Origin: Fimbriimonadaceae bacterium
Lineage (GTDB): Bacteria; Armatimonadota; Fimbriimonadia; Fimbriimonadales; Fimbriimonadaceae
Reading direction: 5' to 3'
Length of the DNA stretch: 16,681 nucleotides
NCBI GenBank assembly: GCA_020849075.1
Contig: JADLGZ010000064.1
Coordinates: forward strand, 1 to 16,681
Below, piece by piece: positions 7,537 to 14,100 of this stretch. Each line of letters starts with the position of its first letter. Position 1 is the stretch's first letter. Below the pieces are notes generated by a model. The model did not search any database. It had not been told where the DNA came from and saw only the letters and a program-made list of their open reading frames with translations. The position numbers and the translations under genes are program-made.

Positions 7537-7661
7537 GGTGGTTACAGCCTCAGGGCTTGCGTGACGGGCGTGTTATGATAGAGTGAGATGAATGAAGGGC
7601 GTCACCCAAACCCTGGCACACATGACCTTACTTTTCACCCTGGCCACGCCAAGTGGGCTCC
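7537..7661 (-). repeat. Repeat copy B (right arm of the RAYT unit)
   Basis: Read on the minus strand it begins GGAGCCCACTTGGCGTGGCC, passes through the 26-bp block shared with copy A, and ends with GTAACCACC near 7537. It runs through the region just upstream of the secreted-protein gene at 7753. A small perfect hairpin, GCTCCG-TTTC-CGGAGC, overlaps its outer edge at about 7657-7672. Confidence 0.75.
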
Positions 7662-7752
7662 GTTTCCGGAGCTTCAGGGCCCTGGTACTTCTTCTTGTAT
7701 CCGGCCATTGAAAGTGTTTGCCGTTATTGGCGAGGGTAGACTATTTTGTCAT

Positions 7753-9297
7753 ATGAGTCGCTTATTCATCACAGTGTGCGCAGTTCTTGGACTCTCCGCT
7801 CCCGCCCTTTCGGCAAACGTTGCGCTAGGAAAGTCGGTTACCCTGCAGGGCACGTTCGGAACCCTACGGCCTGGCTCCATCTTTTCTCCAACGTCCCTTG
7901 CAAGCCCGACTTCGGTGACAGACGGCTTTATGCCGAATGAGGCGACCGCATGGCAGGCAAATACCGTCTGGTGGGATGCCCAAGCTTCAGGGGCGGGCTC
8001 GAATAAAGTAATTGTCGATCTTGGCGGCATGTTTACTGTCAACCGTTGTGTTCTACAAGGCGATAACGGCGACAGCTACCTGGTGGAAGCCCAGTTGACC
8101 GACAACTCGTGGGTCCCCTTCGCAACCCTCGGCTTTGTCACGTTGGGCGGAATGCGTTATCGTGACAGTGGCCTTGTCTCCCCGGTGAGCGCAAAGGCCT
8201 TCCGAATCTCAGCTTCCGGTGGAGACCAATACTATTCAATCAGCGAGTTCCAGGCGTTAGAGCCTGCGCCAATCCTAATTGATGACTTCAGCACTGGACC
8301 TTCTACGCTTGTGGACACGACCACGTCGGCTTCCATGATGACATGGCAGGAGAACTTGGCGAATGTGTTCGGGCGTGGTCGGCTTCATTATTTGAACTTG
8401 TCGAGCGCGGGAGTTGCCACATCGATTGTTAGCGGTCAGTTCTTTGCTAGCAATACGCCTGGTGCCGTTTCAACACATGTTCTCCTTTACGGCTCCTACG
8501 GTGCGACTGCAAACCAGCAGAGTTTCTATATTGGCGAGCGAGGCTACAACTTTTCTGGTAGCCGCCACGTCCGCCTCCACGTTGGGTCGGCATCACCCGG
8601 TACCGTCTTCATGGTGAATGCTGCCAATGCGGAGACGGGGGCAACTTGGAACAGAGTTTACAAGGCTTTGCCCGAGGGCTTCACCGGCTCCACTGTCCTC
8701 GATTTTGACTTCAACAGTCCAACCACTACGTCCGGTAGTTTCAATATTTCAACAGTGGACTGGTTGGAGGTCTACACATATACCGCCTCAGGCGGAAACT
8801 GCACCATCACAAGGATTGAAGCGCATCCAGATGCCCTGGCGGCGACTAGAATTTCAGGGAATGTGACTTTTGCCGACTGGGTCGGCCCTGTTGCCGGGCG
8901 CGCAGTCCGGATCACAGTAAAGCCAGCCGGCAGTAACACCACGGTTCATGAGCAAACGGCTTATGTATCGGCAACCGGTGCGTACACGGTCGAGTTGCCA
9001 GAGACATTTGCACCCGGCACGTATGACATTTACGCCGATCGGGGACAACACATTAGGCGAAGGGTTAGCAGCGTGGTCGTGACTTCACTTGCGACCAGCG
9101 GGGCCAATTTTGTACTGCCGAATGGTGATCCAGACAACTCCGGAGAAGTTGACGCCGCTGACATCGATTACGTCATCTCGAGTTTTGGGCAAGTCGCACC
9201 CAACATCACTATGAACGCAGATATCGACGGCTCGGGCGAAGTTGACGCGGCCGATATTGATATTGTTATTGGTTCATTTGGGTCTGTTGACGACTGA
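7753..9297 (+). CDS. Secreted discoidin-like and dockerin-like multidomain protein
   Basis: The 514-residue protein starts with a signal peptide (MSRLFITVCAVLGLSAPALS, cleavage near 20). Residues about 21-172 resemble an F5/8 type C (discoidin) domain: NVALGKSV, VTDGFMPNEATAWQ, VIVDLGGMFTVNRCVLQGDN and a closing YYSISEFQAL. Residues about 175-358 form a second beta-rich region of unknown family. Residues about 366-455 resemble a carboxypeptidase-regulatory-like module (AYTVELPETFAPGTYDIYAD). The C terminus has two dockerin-like calcium repeats, DPDNSGEVDAADIDYVISSF and DIDGSGEVDAADIDIVIGSF. I chose the ATG at 7753 because an upstream in-frame extension to 7588 would be translated repeat B. 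Binding to glycans or the cell surface is likely but unproven. This tail style is what I associate with Armatimonadota. Confidence 0.85.
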   Translation: MSRLFITVCAVLGLSAPALSANVALGKSVTLQGTFGTLRPGSIFSPTSLASPTSVTDGFMPNEATAWQANTVWWDAQASGAGSNKVIVDLGGMFTVNRCVLQGDNGDSYLVEAQLTDNSWVPFATLGFVTLGGMRYRDSGLVSPVSAKAFRISASGGDQYYSISEFQALEPAPILIDDFSTGPSTLVDTTTSASMMTWQENLANVFGRGRLHYLNLSSAGVATSIVSGQFFASNTPGAVSTHVLLYGSYGATANQQSFYIGERGYNFSGSRHVRLHVGSASPGTVFMVNAANAETGATWNRVYKALPEGFTGSTVLDFDFNSPTTTSGSFNISTVDWLEVYTYTASGGNCTITRIEAHPDALAATRISGNVTFADWVGPVAGRAVRITVKPAGSNTTVHEQTAYVSATGAYTVELPETFAPGTYDIYADRGQHIRRRVSSVVVTSLATSGANFVLPNGDPDNSGEVDAADIDYVISSFGQVAPNITMNADIDGSGEVDAADIDIVIGSFGSVDD

Positions 9298-9312
9298 CCT
9301 CTGGGCTACGGT

Positions 9313-9341
9313 GAGCCTTGGCAAACATCTCGCCAAGGCTC
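9313..9341 (+). terminator. Stem-loop after the secreted-protein gene, possible terminator
   Basis: GAGCCTTGGC and GCCAAGGCTC form a perfect 10-bp stem with a 9-nt loop, 16 nt after the stop codon at 9297. There is no T-run on either side, so this may be a transcript-end stabiliser or a Rho-linked element and not a classic intrinsic terminator. Confidence 0.5.
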
Positions 9342-9427
9342 AACCAAGGGTATGTTGCGACAGGTTGTAATGGTCAGCGCGCTACTTCGCGACTGATATG
9401 TTTGCCGTTGCGGTAGCATTCTAAGCA

Positions 9428-9694
9428 ATGATTCAATTGTATGGCTCTATCGCGGTCCTCAGTTTGGTCATGTGTTGCGGCTGCCAAACGGCACCTGAGC
9501 AAGGCTTTCCCCAATCGTCCAACGCCCAATCCGATACCGGTACTCTTCCGGGCACGAACCCGACGCTGCAACCGGAAGCGCCCAGGGGCTATCAACTTCC
9601 AAAGGGCATAAGGCCAGGCAAGTGGTACGTCCAGGAGATTGGCGGGAGCCCACCTTGGGTGGCCTGGGTGAATAGGTGTGGGTGCCATGGCTAG
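9428..9694 (+). CDS. Small putative lipoprotein whose 3' end lies in a repeat
   Basis: The 88-residue open frame starts MIQLYGSIAVLSLVMCCGCQ, a hydrophobic segment ending in several cysteines, one of which could be a lipidated Cys. A low-complexity Pro/Thr/Gln-rich stretch follows. The lipobox is not canonical and there is no early basic residue. From about residue 73 onwards the frame is translated repeat copy C, so the original C terminus may have been lost or replaced by repeat insertion. No family is recognised and no ribosome binding site is evident. It could be a short real gene, a truncated one, or a non-coding frame. Confidence 0.4.
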   Translation: MIQLYGSIAVLSLVMCCGCQTAPEQGFPQSSNAQSDTGTLPGTNPTLQPEAPRGYQLPKGIRPGKWYVQEIGGSPPWVAWVNRCGCHG

Positions 9695-9764
9695 CGGGTC
9701 GCCTTTCAATCACGTCCACCTCTGATCTACATCGCGACCCGATAGCCGTGAAAGTTGTAACCAC
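9645..9764 (+). repeat. Repeat copy C (diverged, direct orientation with copy A)
   Basis: It begins GGAGCCCACCTTGGGTGGCC and ends in GTTGTAACCAC. The distance from its GTGCCA to GTAACCAC is 83 nt, against 82 nt in copy A. As in the intact unit, the end of a RAYT reading frame on the minus strand follows immediately, so C corresponds to the left arm of a second, decayed RAYT unit. Identity outside these anchor blocks is low. Confidence 0.6.
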
Positions 9765-9765
9765 G

Positions 9766-9918
9766 TCAGTCGACTCCGGTAAGCCATCGGGTTGAGATGA
9801 ACACGGGAACTGGCATGGGGTCCAAGGCATATGCACCTGCACTCGACCAGGGCCAATCGGTTGCGAGATCGCAGAGGCCTCGAGCTACCGGATTCTGGTG
9901 GATGTAGTTGATCGAGGC
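9766..9918 (-). pseudogene. RAYT transposase fragment (C-terminal 50 residues)
   Basis: Codons before the TGA at 9766 encode INYIHQNPVARGLCDLATD, WPWSSAGAY and a final STRWLTGVD. This aligns with the C terminus of the intact RAYT (DYIHQNPVRRGLCSLASD, EWSSYGAYY, LRWFTGED). The tyrosine-containing segment is kept, but everything upstream, including the HUH motif, is missing. Continuing upstream, the frame enters repeat copy D at about 9938. The open frame does extend to 10029, but its first residues are translated repeat. It cannot be an active transposase. Confidence 0.8.
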
Positions 9919-9937
9919 CTGTGCTGTTTCAAGTTTG

Positions 9938-10046
9938 GGTGCCCACTTGCGTCGCCCGGGTGAAGTAATGTCACGTGTGGCAGGGAATGCGGTGGGCACG
10001 TGAGTGACTTGAACACGCAGTCGAAGCAATCCCTGAAGTTGTAGTT
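9938..10046 (+). repeat. Repeat copy D (direct orientation with A and C)
   Basis: It begins GGTGCCCACTTGCGTCGCCC and includes GGGTGAAGTAATGTCACGTG, resembling the outer part of copy B (GGGTGAAAAGTAAGGTCATG). It ends GCAATCCCTGAAGTTGTAG, resembling GCAAGCCCTGAAGCGGTAA of copy A. It abuts the truncated RAYT fragment. In an intact unit this arm would be inverted relative to C, but here it is direct, which implies rearrangement or a separate insertion. Confidence 0.6.
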
Positions 10047-10237
10047 TCTGCGCGACCCGACGTCCGCATTTTCGTATTGATGGGCAACTACAACGTGTTG
10101 CTTACGCCTTTCGTGCGGTTCCGCGCCTGCAACGTCCGAAAGAACGCGCGCAATGCGTCGTTACTCGCGTTTTCAAAGCTATTGCGAACGCGAATCGAGG
10201 TGCCGCGCGCTCTTGTGCCTTTGATTCGCGCACAAAC

Positions 10238-10266
10238 TTGAGAATTCGAATTAGTTCGCCGATAAT
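10238..10266 (+). promoter_or_regulatory. Candidate sigma-70-type promoter
   Basis: TTGAGA at 10238-10243 and GATAAT at 10261-10266 are separated by 17 nt. Transcription would begin near 10273, about 16 nt ahead of the ATG at 10289. The rest of the gap 10047-10288 shows only short inverted repeats (CGCGAATC with GATTCGCG, and TTGTGC with GCACAA) and no convincing gene. Confidence 0.55.
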
Positions 10267-10288
10267 TCATTCCAGAAACTAGAGTGTT

Positions 10289-10915
10289 ATGGCGAATCAG
10301 TTTGGAAAGCTCCCAAAACTTCGGCTCGCGGAGTCGACGCGGCAGATCTTCTCGCAGATCGCCGCTGATCCGGATGTTTATGGGCTGACAGACCTGCAAG
10401 TCGCTCAACTCCTCTCCCTGTCTGAAGAGCTGAAAGACGCCTTTGATGCCTCAAACCAAGCGCATGCCGAGTATCTCGCCAAGCAGAGTGCCCGAAACGA
10501 GGCTCATGCCGACCTCGTGAGCGCCCTGGGCTTTGCCATGCAGCGGGTTTATGGCGACCCGGCGGTAACGAACGAGGACCTTGTCCGCGTTGGCCTCGCC
10601 AAACGGCCCCAATATCGGCGCTCGCGCCTAACCTTCCCGGTTGTGCTGACCGCCCAGATATTGTCTTACAACTCGGTGCAACTGACTTGGGAGCGCAAGA
10701 ACAATGGCCCTCGCACCCTCTTTTCGATCCAAGTTCAGGAAGGAACCGAGCCGTGGAGGCCGTTAGAGACGGTCACATCCTGTAAGTTCGTCCACACCGG
10801 CGTGAAACTGGCGAATGGACTTGCCTACCGTGTTATCGCTCGACGGGGATCGCAAGTCGAGGGCGCCATTTCAAACACCGCTTCAATCTCACAAAACTTG
10901 CCCCGCGCGGCCTAG
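10289..10915 (+). CDS. Hypothetical protein with helical N terminus and fibronectin type III-like C terminus
   Basis: The 208-residue protein has no signal peptide. Residues about 20-110 are predicted to be largely helical (LTDLQVAQLLSLSEELKDAF, then an Ala/His-rich stretch that could form a coiled coil). Residues about 120-203 read as a fibronectin type III or related beta-sandwich: SYNSVQLTWERKNNGPRTLF, FSIQVQEGTEPWRPLETV, then GLAYRVIARRGSQVEGAISN. No catalytic motif is seen. It has its own candidate promoter, lies downstream of the repeat cluster and 57 nt before the transporter gene. Function is unknown; a binding or scaffolding role is only a guess from the fold. Confidence 0.75.
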   Translation: MANQFGKLPKLRLAESTRQIFSQIAADPDVYGLTDLQVAQLLSLSEELKDAFDASNQAHAEYLAKQSARNEAHADLVSALGFAMQRVYGDPAVTNEDLVRVGLAKRPQYRRSRLTFPVVLTAQILSYNSVQLTWERKNNGPRTLFSIQVQEGTEPWRPLETVTSCKFVHTGVKLANGLAYRVIARRGSQVEGAISNTASISQNLPRAA

Positions 10916-10960
10916 GGGCTGCCTTGTTCGCCCCGCAAGTCCTACACAACCCCAATCACG

Positions 10961-10966
10961 TAAAAT
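10961..10966 (+). promoter_or_regulatory. -10-like TAAAAT immediately before a GTG start
   Basis: TAAAAT ends 6 nt before the GTG at 10973, the spacing expected if transcription starts at or next to the start codon and the mRNA is leaderless. No good -35 hexamer is visible at the right distance, and no Shine-Dalgarno sequence precedes the GTG apart from AGG right next to it. Confidence 0.35.
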
Positions 10967-10972
10967 CGCAGG

Positions 10973-13360
10973 GTGCGGCGCGCGATTGCATTGATGCTAC
11001 TGCTCCTCGCCTCGATGGCCTTTGCCCAAGAGGTGCAGATTCGCATGATGGCGGGGGTGGGGCAAGGGATTCCGCCTAAAGAGGACACAAATCCGCGCTC
11101 TTTGGCTCGTCGCGCGGTGTTTGAGGAGTTTCACCGCCAGAACCCCGATGTGCGCGTCGTGAACGCGGGCGGCCTCGAAATGACTGGCGAGCGCGCCGAA
11201 TCCATGTTCTTGATGAGCATGGCGGGCAATACCGCGCCCGACGTCATGTACGTGAATTTCCGCCAGTATTACAACTACATTGACCAAGGCTTTTGCCGAC
11301 GCCTCGATGATCTGATCGCCAAAGACCCCGGCGTGATCAGCCGCGCGAATCCGGTCGCGCTGGAGGTGTTGAAGAGCTACAACGGCGGGATTTATGCGAT
11401 TCCGTGGTTCCAGGTGGCGCTAGGTCTTTACTACCGCCGGGATCATTTTAGGGAGGCAGGGCTCGACCCCAATCGGCCGCCGCGCACTTGGGACGAGCTT
11501 TATGAATACGCTCAAAAGTTGAGCATGAGCGCGGAAGGGCGGCTTGGCTACATCACGAGCAAGCCGGCCGGCTACCACTGGAGCAACTTTGTTTACCAAG
11601 CTGGGGGCACGGTAGTCAAGGAGAGCGAAGAGCCGGGCGTTTGGAAGAGCAATATCAACTCACCCGAGGCGGCGCAGGCGCTTGAGTTCTTCCGCAAGAT
11701 GATGGTCGCCAAGTGGAAGGACGACAAGGGCAAGATGCGGGGCCCGGCGGGGGCGGTCAGCACCAATTTTAACGAGGACATTCGGTCGAGCAAGGCGAGC
11801 ATGTGGTTTACCTATGTTGGTGACGTAATGCTGAACATGCAAGACCTGCCACCCAGCGTCGTCGGCATTGCCGCAATGCCGAAGGGCCCGGCGGATCGGT
11901 CGAACGAGATCAATGCGGGCATGTGGGCGATCAATGCGCGGGTGACCGATCCGAAGAAGCTCGACGCCTGTTGGCGGTTCATCAAGTTTTTCGCGGGGGA
12001 TGAGGCGGCGCGGATCAATACAGAGTCGTTTGTGAACCTGGGATTGGGCTCGCTCGTGAACCCGACGTGGCTCAAGAAGTACGGGTACGAGACCGAGCTT
12101 GCGCAGGTTGATCCTGAGTACGTCAAGGCAAATGAGGAACTCTTTGCGAAGGGGCATCCTGAGCCTTATGGGCGGAACATGAGTCAGGTTTACGTAATGC
12201 TTGACCAGGCGCTTGATCGGGCAGTTCTGGAGCCCAATACGCCTGCGGCGACGATCCTGGGCAAAGCCCAGAAAGATATGGACCAGGTACTCCTAGGCTA
12301 CACGCCGCCGGAGGTTTTGCAGACGCAGCGGGCGTGGGCGACGGGGATTCTGATCGTCATCCTGCTGGGACTGAGTGGATTCGTTGGGCGGCTGGTTTGG
12401 AAGGCGGCTAAGGCTCCCAAGCAGAGCTATTTGACCAAACGGTTAAACAAGCCATTCGTCGTTCTTTGCCTCGCACCAGCAGCGCTTACTCTCCTTGTTT
12501 GGGCCTACTATCCGTTGCTGCGCGGCCTCATGATGGCCTTCCAAGACTATCGCATTGTGACGGGCACTAAGTGGGTGGGGCTGGACAATTTCATTAGCGT
12601 GTTCACGCAGCCGATGTTCTACAAGGCGCTGGGAAACAGCTTTATCTATGTTGGCATGAGCATTGTGATTGGCTTCCTACTGCCGATCTTCTTGGCACTT
12701 GCTTTGAACGAGATTCCGCGCGCGAAGGTCTTCTTCCGAACGATCTTTTACCTTCCGGCGATGACGAGCCCAATCGTGATCGCCTTTCTTTGGCGGCAGT
12801 TTTACGACAAGACGGAGGCGGGTCTCCTCAACTCAATCATCGCCCCGTTTATTGACGTCATCAACAATGTCTTTATTCGGAACCCAGAGGCGTTCTGGCC
12901 GAAGGCCTACGATTGGCTCGGCAATCCTCAGCTTGCGATGTTCGCGGTGGTCCTGCCGGGCATCTGGGCCGGAGCTGGACCTGGTTCAATCCTCTACCTG
13001 GCGGCCATGAAGAACATTCCTGATGAGCGCTATGAAGCGGCCGACCTTGATGGGGCGAATTGGCGGCAGAAGATCCGAGCGATTACGATGCCCGGGCTCA
13101 AGCCGCTCATTCTTATCAACTTGCTTGGTGTCTTCATTGGAGGCTTTAAGGCCATGGAAAATATCTTTGTGCTCACCATGGGTGGCCCACTTGGGGCGAC
13201 CCACACGATGGGTCTTGAAGTTTGGATGAACGCCTTCATGTACCTCAAGTTCGGCTACGCGACCGCGGCGGCCTGGGTGATGGGCAGCATATTGATTGGC
13301 TTCACCCTGCTCCAGATACGAAGCCTATTGCGAATGCGATTTACGGCGGCCAAGCTGTGA
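10973..13360 (+). CDS. Fused extracellular solute-binding protein and MalF-type ABC permease
   Basis: The 795-residue protein joins two normally separate parts of a sugar-type (CUT1) ABC importer. It starts with a signal peptide (MRRAIALMLLLLASMAFAQ). Residues about 20-445 form a family 1 solute-binding domain: VFEEFHRQNPDVRV, GNTAPDVMYVN, GGIYAIPWFQVALGLYYRRD, and RTWDELYEYAQKL. A membrane segment at about 455-475 leads into a MalF/UgpA-like permease (about 490-795) with roughly six more segments. Its cytoplasmic EAA loop, at about 688-711, reads EAADLDGANWRQKIRAITMP. The binding domain would thus be tethered outside the membrane. The start is GTG at 10973. No MalG-type partner and no ATPase are encoded here. 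The substrate is unknown, probably a carbohydrate. Confidence 0.9.
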   Translation: MRRAIALMLLLLASMAFAQEVQIRMMAGVGQGIPPKEDTNPRSLARRAVFEEFHRQNPDVRVVNAGGLEMTGERAESMFLMSMAGNTAPDVMYVNFRQYYNYIDQGFCRRLDDLIAKDPGVISRANPVALEVLKSYNGGIYAIPWFQVALGLYYRRDHFREAGLDPNRPPRTWDELYEYAQKLSMSAEGRLGYITSKPAGYHWSNFVYQAGGTVVKESEEPGVWKSNINSPEAAQALEFFRKMMVAKWKDDKGKMRGPAGAVSTNFNEDIRSSKASMWFTYVGDVMLNMQDLPPSVVGIAAMPKGPADRSNEINAGMWAINARVTDPKKLDACWRFIKFFAGDEAARINTESFVNLGLGSLVNPTWLKKYGYETELAQVDPEYVKANEELFAKGHPEPYGRNMSQVYVMLDQALDRAVLEPNTPAATILGKAQKDMDQVLLGYTPPEVLQTQRAWATGILIVILLGLSGFVGRLVWKAAKAPKQSYLTKRLNKPFVVLCLAPAALTLLVWAYYPLLRGLMMAFQDYRIVTGTKWVGLDNFISVFTQPMFYKALGNSFIYVGMSIVIGFLLPIFLALALNEIPRAKVFFRTIFYLPAMTSPIVIAFLWRQFYDKTEAGLLNSIIAPFIDVINNVFIRNPEAFWPKAYDWLGNPQLAMFAVVLPGIWAGAGPGSILYLAAMKNIPDERYEAADLDGANWRQKIRAITMPGLKPLILINLLGVFIGGFKAMENIFVLTMGGPLGATHTMGLEVWMNAFMYLKFGYATAAAWVMGSILIGFTLLQIRSLLRMRFTAAKL

Positions 13361-14100
13361 GGACATTTCGCGGTGCGGGCACGGTACTGAACTCTCTGAC
13401 CGTGTTGGTCGGCGCGTTAGTCGGCCTCGGATTGCGGACTGTGCTACAAGGTCGACCGGACCTCTTAGAGTCGGTGAAGTTTAGCCTGGGGATTGTCACG
13501 ATCTGTATTGGGGTCAAACTGTTTCTGGCGATGCGGAGCCCGGTTGTCGTGGCCGTTTCCGTTGCCGTTGGAGGACTAATCGGTGCTCTGATCGGTCTTG
13601 ACCAAATGGTTAACAACGGCGCGTTGTGGGTTCAGGGCCAGTTCGGCGGTGATCCGGACTTTAAGCGTGGCCTCATCGTGGCCTCGCTCGTGTTTTGCGT
13701 TGGCCCGATGACGATCTTGGGGTGCTTACGGGACGCAATTGATGGTGATATTGACCTTCTGAAGCTGAAAGCGACGATGGATGGGTTAGTCGCGATCTTC
13801 TTTGCCGCCGGGTTTGGCGTCGGGGTTGCCGTGTCTGCGTTCGTCGTCCTTATAGTCCAGGGATTGCTGACCGCCGTTGCCCTTCCCTTGCGCGGGTTTG
13901 CTTCCGATCAGGAAATGCTTGAAGAACTTTCTGGTGCGGGTGGCCCGGTGCTTGTCATTGTGGGACTGTCTCTTTCCGGGATTAAGGAGGTGACCAGTGC
14001 CAACTGGATACCTGCCCCTTTACTCGTCCCGGTGATCGTGGGCTTCAGTAGGTGGATGCGGCTCCGGATGAATGTCGTGGCTCGGGTCGAGCCCCAATAG
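13357..14100 (+). CDS. DUF554 (YdfK-like) membrane protein
   Basis: The 247-residue hydrophobic protein matches the DUF554 pattern: an opening GAGTVLNSLTVLVGALVG, a second glycine-rich helix pair (VAVGGLIGALIGLDQMVNNG), the hallmark FCVGPMTILGCLRDAIDGD, then LLKLKATMDGLVAIFFAAGF and further helices. It is an integral membrane protein of unknown biochemical role, possibly a transporter. The start is the GTG at 13357, overlapping the stop of the fusion transporter gene as GTGA, so the two are probably translationally coupled. An earlier in-frame ATG at 13222 would add 45 residues that are only the shifted reading of the transporter gene. Its TAG directly abuts the stop of the convergent DAHP synthase gene. 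Confidence 0.9.
   Translation: MRTFRGAGTVLNSLTVLVGALVGLGLRTVLQGRPDLLESVKFSLGIVTICIGVKLFLAMRSPVVVAVSVAVGGLIGALIGLDQMVNNGALWVQGQFGGDPDFKRGLIVASLVFCVGPMTILGCLRDAIDGDIDLLKLKATMDGLVAIFFAAGFGVGVAVSAFVVLIVQGLLTAVALPLRGFASDQEMLEELSGAGGPVLVIVGLSLSGIKEVTSANWIPAPLLVPVIVGFSRWMRLRMNVVARVEPQ
14079..14093. terminator. Short hairpin at the convergent gene end
   Basis: GGCTCG-GGT-CGAGCC forms a 6-bp stem with a 3-nt loop within the last codons of the DUF554 gene. It is the only stem near the convergent junction at 14100/14101. No T-run follows on either strand, so a terminator role is weakly supported. Confidence 0.25.

Larger units (their letters stand above)
6842..7661 (-). mobile_element. REPtron-like unit: RAYT gene inside ~120-nt inverted repeats
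   Basis: An apparently intact REP-associated tyrosine transposase gene sits between two long imperfect inverted repeats, at 6842-6960 and 7537-7661. The innermost 89 nt of each arm align without gaps. They include a perfect 26-bp block (6872-6897 against 7600-7625) and a 44-nt block with three mismatches (6917-6960 against 7537-7580). The outer parts align with small gaps. RAYT genes are known to be flanked by inverted REP or BIME repeats, and this layout fits that pattern although the repeat family is not one I recognise. The unit lies between the recA promoter region and a secreted-protein gene. Confidence 0.7.

Noticed and set aside
7588..7752. In-frame 55-residue N-terminal extension of the secreted protein
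   Set aside because: It is the translation of repeat B and flanking DNA, and a good signal peptide starts at the ATG at 7753.
9374..9842. Overlapping minus-strand frames of 111 and 124 codons near repeat C
   Set aside because: No family resemblance, they run through the repeat and opposite the lipoprotein-like frame, and no start signals are visible.
9968..9990. Second parS-like site around CACGTG in repeat D
   Set aside because: The CACGTG core is not flanked by the GTT/AAC arms needed for a ParB site.
6842..10046. CRISPR array or integron-like cassette array
   Set aside because: Only four long, diverged repeat copies in mixed orientation with irregular spacing; no regular spacers and no cas or integrase genes.
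10088..10408. 106-codon minus-strand frame over the promoter region of the FN3-like gene
   Set aside because: Basic low-information peptide that overlaps the start of a better supported plus-strand gene.
11660..12157. 165-codon minus-strand frame inside the transporter fusion gene
   Set aside because: Antisense shadow of the solute-binding domain with Arg/His/Leu-rich composition.
13222..13356. Upstream ATG start for the DUF554 gene
   Set aside because: The added 45 residues are the alternative frame of the transporter's last helices; the GTG at 13357 gives a natural family start and a GTGA overlap.
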